From Maribellus comscasis (GTDB lineage: Bacteria; Bacteroidota; Bacteroidia; Bacteroidales; Prolixibacteraceae): a DNA stretch of 64,000 bases. This document shows positions 59,299 to 64,000 of this stretch, one piece after another. The stretch covers positions 6,894,001 to 6,958,000 of the forward strand of contig NZ_CP046401.1 of the NCBI RefSeq assembly GCF_009762775.1, in the 5' to 3' direction. The notes beneath the pieces were generated by a model. It was not told the DNA's origin. It did no database searches and worked only from the letters and a program-made list of their open reading frames with translations. Position 1 is the first letter of the stretch, and each line of letters opens with the position of its first letter. Both the position numbers and the translations under genes were made by a program.

Positions 59299-59313
59299 CT
59301 TAAAATATTTGAT

Positions 59314-60576
59314 ATGAGCAGTGCAAAATCATATTTCCCACAATTAAAAGACATCACTAAAGCGAAGATCAATCTGAATGACGTCATACTAAAAACTCCG
59401 CTTCAAAAGAATTTGAATCTGTCAGAAGAATTCGATGCGAATATTCTGCTTAAGCGCGAGGACTTACAGGTTGTTCGCTCTTATAAATTAAGGGGAGCCT
59501 TTAACAAAATCGTTCAGCTTTCAAAAGAAGAATTCAAAAAAGGGGTAGTTTGTGCCAGCGCGGGAAATCATGCACAGGGAGTAGCTTATTCGTGCCGAAA
59601 GCTTGGAATTAAAGGTAAAATTTATATGCCGGCCACTACTCCTAAACAAAAAATAAGGCAAGTTGAAATGTTTGGAAAAGACAACGTGGAAGTTGTGCTG
59701 ATTGGAGACACCTACGATGCTGCTCACAGCGCTGCAACGGAAGATTGCCAAAAAACAGGCATGGCTTTTATTCACCCCTTTGACGATCCCCAGATTATTG
59801 AAGGACAGGCAACGGTTGGACTGGAAATTTTACAGGATTCAGTTGAGCAAATTGACTATATTTTTATTCCCGTTGGTGGTGGCGGACTGGCTGCCGGAAT
59901 TGGCGCTTATTTTAAACAAACCAACCCGCAAACAAAAATTATTGGCGTTGAACCAGCAGGTGCACCGTCAATGAAACATTCTTTTGACGCAGGAAAAGTC
60001 ACCGAGCTGGAAAACATCGACAAATTTGTTGACGGAGCTGCAGTTCAGCGCGTTGGAGAACATACATTTGAAATTTGCCAAAAAGTAATCGACGACTTGG
60101 TAGCTGTTCCCGAAGGACGGATTTGTACTAAAATTCTGGAGCTGTACAACCGCGATGCCATAGTTGTTGAACCTGCCGGGGCGCTTTCCATTGCTGCGCT
60201 TGATTTTTACCGCGAAGAAATAAAAGGAAAAAATGTGGTTTGTATTGTCAGCGGCAGCAATAATGATATTACCCGAACGGAAGAAATCAAAGAGCGCTCG
60301 CTGCTTCACGAAGGACTAAAACATTATTTTATTGTCCGTTTCCCACAACGTGCAGGTGCTTTGCGAACTTTTGTTGATGTGGTTCTGGGCCCCACCGACG
60401 ATGTTACCCATTTTGAATATTCAAAAAAGACCAATCGAGAAAAAGGACCTGCGGTTATCGGAGTTGAAGTACAGAAAAAAGAAGATTATTTGGGCCTGAT
60501 TCAACGTATGGAAGAAAATGGTTTTATCTACGAATATTTAAATGAAAAGCAGGATTTATTTCAGTTTCTGATTTAA
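59314..60576 (+). CDS. ilvA: Threonine ammonia-lyase (biosynthetic, single regulatory domain)
   Basis: 420 residues: PLP fold-type II core with the Schiff-base Lys58 in VVRSYKLRGAF, CASAGNHAQGVAYS, VPVGGGGLAAGIG-type loop (IPVGGGGLAAG) and SGSNNDITR, and one C-terminal ACT-like regulatory domain (about 330-420, HYFIVRFPQRAGALRTF). The short form with one regulatory half is usual in Bacteroidota. It deaminates threonine to 2-oxobutyrate for isoleucine. It overlaps functionally with the leucine operon 10 kb away. Followed after 14 nt by an aminotransferase gene. Confidence 0.95.
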   Translation: MSSAKSYFPQLKDITKAKINLNDVILKTPLQKNLNLSEEFDANILLKREDLQVVRSYKLRGAFNKIVQLSKEEFKKGVVCASAGNHAQGVAYSCRKLGIKGKIYMPATTPKQKIRQVEMFGKDNVEVVLIGDTYDAAHSAATEDCQKTGMAFIHPFDDPQIIEGQATVGLEILQDSVEQIDYIFIPVGGGGLAAGIGAYFKQTNPQTKIIGVEPAGAPSMKHSFDAGKVTELENIDKFVDGAAVQRVGEHTFEICQKVIDDLVAVPEGRICTKILELYNRDAIVVEPAGALSIAALDFYREEIKGKNVVCIVSGSNNDITRTEEIKERSLLHEGLKHYFIVRFPQRAGALRTFVDVVLGPTDDVTHFEYSKKTNREKGPAVIGVEVQKKEDYLGLIQRMEENGFIYEYLNEKQDLFQFLI

Positions 60577-60590
60577 AAATAGTTAATACA

Positions 60591-61724
60591 ATGAAAATCA
60601 ACCCATTCGAACTCGAACGATATTTTGCAAAATATGAATTCACTTCAAAATATTTATTAAGCAGTTCCGACTGCGAATCATTGTCATTGCATGAACTGCT
60701 GCAAATGGCTGATGCAGAAACCCATTATTTGTGGGAAAATTTAAAATTGGCTTACACCGAATCCAGCGGTCACCCTAAGTTAAAGGCTGAAATCGTAAAA
60801 TTGTATCACAGTATTTCAGCCGATGAAATTAATGTGATGGTTCCTGAAGAAGGAATTTTTGTGGCGATGAATTGTATGCTGGAAAAAGGCGACCATGTTA
60901 TTTCCACTTTCCCCGGTTACCAATCGTTATTTGAAATAGCAAATTCAATTGGCTGTGAAGTTTCAAAGTGGACACCCGAATACCAAAACGGTTGGCAGTT
61001 CAGCATCGCCAAGCTGGCGTCGCTGATTCAGAAAAACACAAAGTTAATTGTCATCAATTTTCCGCATAATCCAACCGGCGCAACCATTTCAAAAGAAGAT
61101 TTGCTCGAAATCATTAGTCTTTGCAAACAAAATAACATCCTTCTTTTTTCCGACGAGATGTACCGTTTTCTGGAATACAATCAAAAAGACCAGCTTCCTT
61201 CCGCTTCTGATTTATACAAAAATGCGATTTCTCTTTTCGGACTTTCAAAAAGTTTTGCTCTGCCCGGATTACGAATCGGATGGCTTACATCAAAAAATAA
61301 AAAACTAATGCAAGAAATTGCATCGTTTAAAGATTATACAACCATTTGTAATAATGCCCCGGGGGAAATTCTCTCCATCATTGCTTTACGGAATAAAGAT
61401 AAAATTTTCAAAAAAAATCTCAAAATTATTGCAGAAAATCTGGAGACATTAAATTCATTTTTCAAAAAATATAAAACCATGTTTGAATGGTGTCCGCCCA
61501 AAGCGGGGCCAATTGCTTTTCCCGGACTAAAAACCGAGTTAAGCGTTCAACAGTTTTGTGTCGATTTGCTAGAACAAAAAAGTGTAATGCTTCTACCCTC
61601 CTCTGTTTACAAGTTCCCCGGAAACTATTTCAGAATTGGATTTGCGCGAACGAATATGAAAGAAGCACTCGCAAACCTGGAAAATTTTATTCTTGAGAAA
61701 CAAAAAATTACCGGATTAAATTAA
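60591..61724 (+). CDS. PLP-dependent class I/II aminotransferase
   Basis: 377 residues: NFPHNPTGATIS, DEMYRFLEY (D188, Y191) and the Schiff-base Lys220 in FGLSKSFALPGLRIGWL, all fold-type I aminotransferase motifs. The close spacing to ilvA suggests co-expression. The substrate is not clear: it does not match a branched-chain (fold-type IV) enzyme, and resembles the LL-diaminopimelate/valine-pyruvate group in general layout only. The last 30 residues match no extra domain. Confidence 0.87.
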   Translation: MKINPFELERYFAKYEFTSKYLLSSSDCESLSLHELLQMADAETHYLWENLKLAYTESSGHPKLKAEIVKLYHSISADEINVMVPEEGIFVAMNCMLEKGDHVISTFPGYQSLFEIANSIGCEVSKWTPEYQNGWQFSIAKLASLIQKNTKLIVINFPHNPTGATISKEDLLEIISLCKQNNILLFSDEMYRFLEYNQKDQLPSASDLYKNAISLFGLSKSFALPGLRIGWLTSKNKKLMQEIASFKDYTTICNNAPGEILSIIALRNKDKIFKKNLKIIAENLETLNSFFKKYKTMFEWCPPKAGPIAFPGLKTELSVQQFCVDLLEQKSVMLLPSSVYKFPGNYFRIGFARTNMKEALANLENFILEKQKITGLN

Positions 61725-61760
61725 AATATTTTTTACATTCGTTCTTTTTGAAACACGCAG

Positions 61761-63320
61761 ATGAAAAAATACATTGGAAATAGCAAAATTCTTATTTTAA
61801 TTTCCTTTTTCACATTTCTGTATTTTAGTGCTTTTTCACAACCTTTCCGATATACTAAAACCATATTTGAAGAAGTGGATACACTAAAAGAAGTGGAATA
61901 CGCAAGCGCTGAATGGCTAAATAATCCAATTTCTTTTCTTTCTGTTTACAACATCCATGATGGCGAAAATATAACAGAAACCCGACCATTGTATATGGAC
62001 ATTTTTATGCCCAAAACCGACACGCTTACCAAACGCCCGGCAATTATATTTTCGCATAGCGGGGCATTTTTAATTGGATCAAGATACAACGACGATATGA
62101 TTGCGATGTGCGATTCATTCGCCCGTAAAGGCTTTGTTACGGCAACGATCGATTACCGGCTTGGAATGGGAGCCACAGTTTCAAGAATTTTAGGTTTAAT
62201 CGTAAGTTTAAGTGTTGACGAAGAAAACGCATACAGAGCTGCTTACCGAAGTGTACAGGATAGCAGGGCGGCTATCCGTTTTTTGAAATATAATGCAAAT
62301 GAATTTGGAATTGATTCTTCAAAAATTTTTATGATTGGGAGCAGTGCCGGTGGCATTCAAACTTTATCCACGTTATATATCAACAGCGAGAGTGAAATAC
62401 CTGAAGGTGTGTTTGCCTCCCCCTCGCTTGGAGGATTAGACATGGTTGGCATTGAAGGCAGTAACTCAATGCCTGCAGCGGCAGTTTCCTTATGGGGAGC
62501 TGTGTTGGATACCAAAGTGATTGAGGACAATAATACGCCGCTGCTTTTAATCCATGGCAAAGATGATGAAATTGTTCCGTTTCGAAAAGGAATCCCACTG
62601 GAAGGAAATATCCCCGAAAATCCGATAGCGAGTTTTAACATGTCAGAAACATACGGAAGTTTTTGCGTAGACACTGCCCTGAATAACCGTGGAGTTGTGC
62701 ATGAAACTTATTTCGTAAAAGGTAAAAATCACGAATTTTACGGCGTCGATACCGGCGAATTTCCACCGGAAGGACCGAATGAATACTGGGATACCATTCA
62801 ACACAAAATGACAGATTTTTTGTTCGACCAGATTTGCCCGGCTGTTGACTTTGATTATGAGATAAATGGAAGAACTCTTATTGCCAGCAATAAATCAACT
62901 TCTGACCATTCAGTTTTTTGGGATTTTGGTGACGGGAATACAAGTACGGAGGTACAAACAGAACATAGTTACGAAATGGACGGCGAATATACCGTGAGCC
63001 TGACTGTTTGTAACGAAAACCTGGCCTGTGACACAACCAGTAAAACGATTAATATTATCACCGTCCATAATTCTCCTGATTTAAAAATAAGTGATGTAAC
63101 AATCTATCCAACTCCAGCCTTAAATAAAATTAATGTTACGGGGGTTCCTGTTCCTTTTGACATAAACATCTATAATTTGACCGGCCAACTTCAATTGAGC
63201 AAAACAAATATTTCGACAAGGCAGGTAGACATTACCTCGTTAACACCGGGGATTTATATCACAGAGATAAAGAATAAGAACACTTCAACGGTGTGTAAAT
63301 TTACCAAACAACGACCATAA
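61761..63320 (+). CDS. T9SS-exported alpha/beta hydrolase (esterase) with PKD domain
   Basis: 519 residues: signal peptide (1-26), esterase domain (about 60-350) with the oxyanion-type HSGAFLIGS, nucleophile motif MIGSSAGGIQTL, LLIHGKDDEIVPF (Asp) and VKGKNHEFYG (His); then a PKD domain (VFWDFGDGNTS, about 385-430) and a type A sorting domain (TIYPTPALNKINVTG ... KFTKQRP). It is anchored or released at the cell surface through T9SS and hydrolyses an ester, perhaps an acetyl or feruloyl group of a polysaccharide. It starts 36 nt behind the aminotransferase but is functionally distinct. Confidence 0.87.
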   Translation: MKKYIGNSKILILISFFTFLYFSAFSQPFRYTKTIFEEVDTLKEVEYASAEWLNNPISFLSVYNIHDGENITETRPLYMDIFMPKTDTLTKRPAIIFSHSGAFLIGSRYNDDMIAMCDSFARKGFVTATIDYRLGMGATVSRILGLIVSLSVDEENAYRAAYRSVQDSRAAIRFLKYNANEFGIDSSKIFMIGSSAGGIQTLSTLYINSESEIPEGVFASPSLGGLDMVGIEGSNSMPAAAVSLWGAVLDTKVIEDNNTPLLLIHGKDDEIVPFRKGIPLEGNIPENPIASFNMSETYGSFCVDTALNNRGVVHETYFVKGKNHEFYGVDTGEFPPEGPNEYWDTIQHKMTDFLFDQICPAVDFDYEINGRTLIASNKSTSDHSVFWDFGDGNTSTEVQTEHSYEMDGEYTVSLTVCNENLACDTTSKTINIITVHNSPDLKISDVTIYPTPALNKINVTGVPVPFDINIYNLTGQLQLSKTNISTRQVDITSLTPGIYITEIKNKNTSTVCKFTKQRP

Positions 63321-63379
63321 AAAATTATAAACAAATTTATCTGGTTTATATGGATTCTTGCACGCTTTAAAAAGTGCGT

Positions 63380-63399
63380 AAAAGGCTATTTTGCCTTTA
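63380..63399 (+). terminator. Weak hairpin after the T9SS esterase gene
   Basis: AAAGGC (63381-63386) and GCCTTT (63393-63398) form a 6-bp stem with a TATTTT loop; a GCAC/GTGC mini-stem precedes it. The T-run is short. It lies about 60 nt past the stop. Confidence 0.35.
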
Positions 63400-63485
63400 T
63401 TACAGGTAAATTTCAAGATTCTTTTTGAATATACAATCTTCAAAAATGAAAAAATAAATTTTGAAATTTTATATGAAATCACTTA

Positions 63486-63506
63486 CTTTGAATTTCAAAG
63501 TACTTT
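63486..63506. promoter_or_regulatory. Palindromic operator-like site overlapping a promoter box
   Basis: CTTTGAA-T-TTCAAAG (63486-63500) is a perfect dyad and runs into AAAGTACTTT (63497-63506). It overlaps TTACTTTG (63483-63490), one mismatch from TAnnTTTG, and ends 4 nt before the start codon of the membrane-protein gene. A repressor binding here would block that gene. Confidence 0.45.
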
Positions 63507-63509
63507 AAA

Positions 63510-64000
63510 ATGAAAACTACAGAAAATTATCTGGCTGAAATAAAAGAAATCAGAAAAATGATGGAAGAATCAAGTCGTTTTCTTTCATTAAGCGGCTTAT
63601 CCGGTATTCTGATTGGTATTTATGCATTGCTTGGTGCTTTCGTCGCATATCAATTAATTTACACCTCCCAAAGTTTTGATATATACAGCAGTAATCTTAT
63701 ACCGAAGTTAATTTTTATCGCTTTAACTGTATTGGCTATTTCTTTGGTTACCGTTGTTTTCCTCACATACAAAAGGGCAAAAAAATCAGGTAAAAAAATA
63801 TGGAACCCCGGTTCTCGACTCATGTTGTTAAACCTTGCAATACCCCTGATTAGCGGAGGTATTCTGATTTTTATATTTGTATTTCGGGGAATCTATGAAA
63901 TCATTTCACCAGCGTGTCTTATTTTTTACGGCCTGGCCTTGGTTAACGCGGCCAAATTCACACGTCAGGAAATATTTTATATTGGTTTAATCCAGGTATT
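63510..64000 (+). CDS. Multi-span membrane protein, 3' part missing
   Basis: 163 codons from MKTTENYLAEIKEIRKMMEESSRFLSLS region; the frame is open to the window edge. Four hydrophobic segments (about 33-53, 72-90, 108-128, 134-150) follow a charged helical start. It belongs to a Bacteroidota family of short membrane proteins that I recall only as uncharacterised, often followed by a winged-helix regulator, which would lie beyond this window. The operator-like dyad in front supports local regulation. Confidence 0.7.
   Translation, partial: MKTTENYLAEIKEIRKMMEESSRFLSLSGLSGILIGIYALLGAFVAYQLIYTSQSFDIYSSNLIPKLIFIALTVLAISLVTVVFLTYKRAKKSGKKIWNPGSRLMLLNLAIPLISGGILIFIFVFRGIYEIISPACLIFYGLALVNAAKFTRQEIFYIGLIQV

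Noticed and set aside
59200..59313. Possible attenuator in front of ilvA, by analogy with the leu operon
   Set aside because: The promoter box lies 15 nt before the start codon, leaving no room for a leader peptide.

Overview
The window looks like a chromosomal segment of a Bacteroidota bacterium. The evidence is two SusC/SusD outer-membrane uptake pairs, two proteins with a type IX secretion (T9SS) type A C-terminal sorting domain, several LytS/LytTR two-component systems, an OstA-like protein beside parvulin isomerases, and promoter boxes of the TAnnTTTG type in front of guaB and ilvA. The style (AT-rich, many large secreted proteins) fits a marine or sediment member of the Bacteroidia such as the Marinilabiliales/Prolixibacteraceae, but that placement is only an impression. 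I see no rRNA, tRNA, CRISPR array or insertion sequence.

Layout. 1-10.5 kb, minus strand: a SusC/SusD pair followed by a calcineurin-like metallophosphoesterase and a DUF3748 (YidR-like) protein cut by the window edge; behind it an orphan polytopic membrane protein and a frameshifted glycerophosphodiester phosphodiesterase. 10.8-19.7 kb, plus strand: a PKD lipoprotein, a second and clearly paralogous SusC/SusD pair, a PhoPQ-related (PqaA-type) hydrolase and a neutral-ceramidase-type amidase. Together these form a mirrored accessory locus that I infer handles phosphate esters, lipid head groups or similar polar lipids. 19.7-23.7 kb, minus: a regulatory operon of three LytS-type kinases and a separate LytTR regulator gene; the third kinase has lost its phospho-acceptor His and its ATP-box Asn. 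A run of hairpins at 23.80-23.93 kb may be a small RNA.

24-30.7 kb holds a small secreted protein, a lipoprotein, an operon DUF5063 - 3'-5' exonuclease - RlmI-like methyltransferase - CysH, and RecQ. 30.8-39.2 kb, plus: guaB, three consecutive SurA/parvulin-type proteins with overlapping genes, a MoxR ATPase and an OstA-like protein, that is, an outer-membrane biogenesis block. 39.1-42.5 kb, minus: an alkyl-DHAP-synthase-like flavoprotein and GlpD.

42.6-49.6 kb, plus: a leucine operon (leuA, leuC, leuD, a second LeuA/CimA-like gene, leuB). It is preceded by a 23-codon Ile/Leu-rich leader peptide and two mutually exclusive hairpins, a textbook attenuator that can be read directly from the sequence. 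A small S23-type four-helix-bundle gene bounded by 10-bp inverted repeats sits between leuC and leuD. 49.7-58.1 kb, minus: a 1.1-kilo-residue T9SS surface protein with tandem repeats, a beta-helix protein, a LytTR regulator and a one-chain propeller sensor kinase. 58.2-64 kb: a CPBP protease (minus), then ilvA, a class I/II aminotransferase, a T9SS-exported esterase and the start of a membrane protein (plus).
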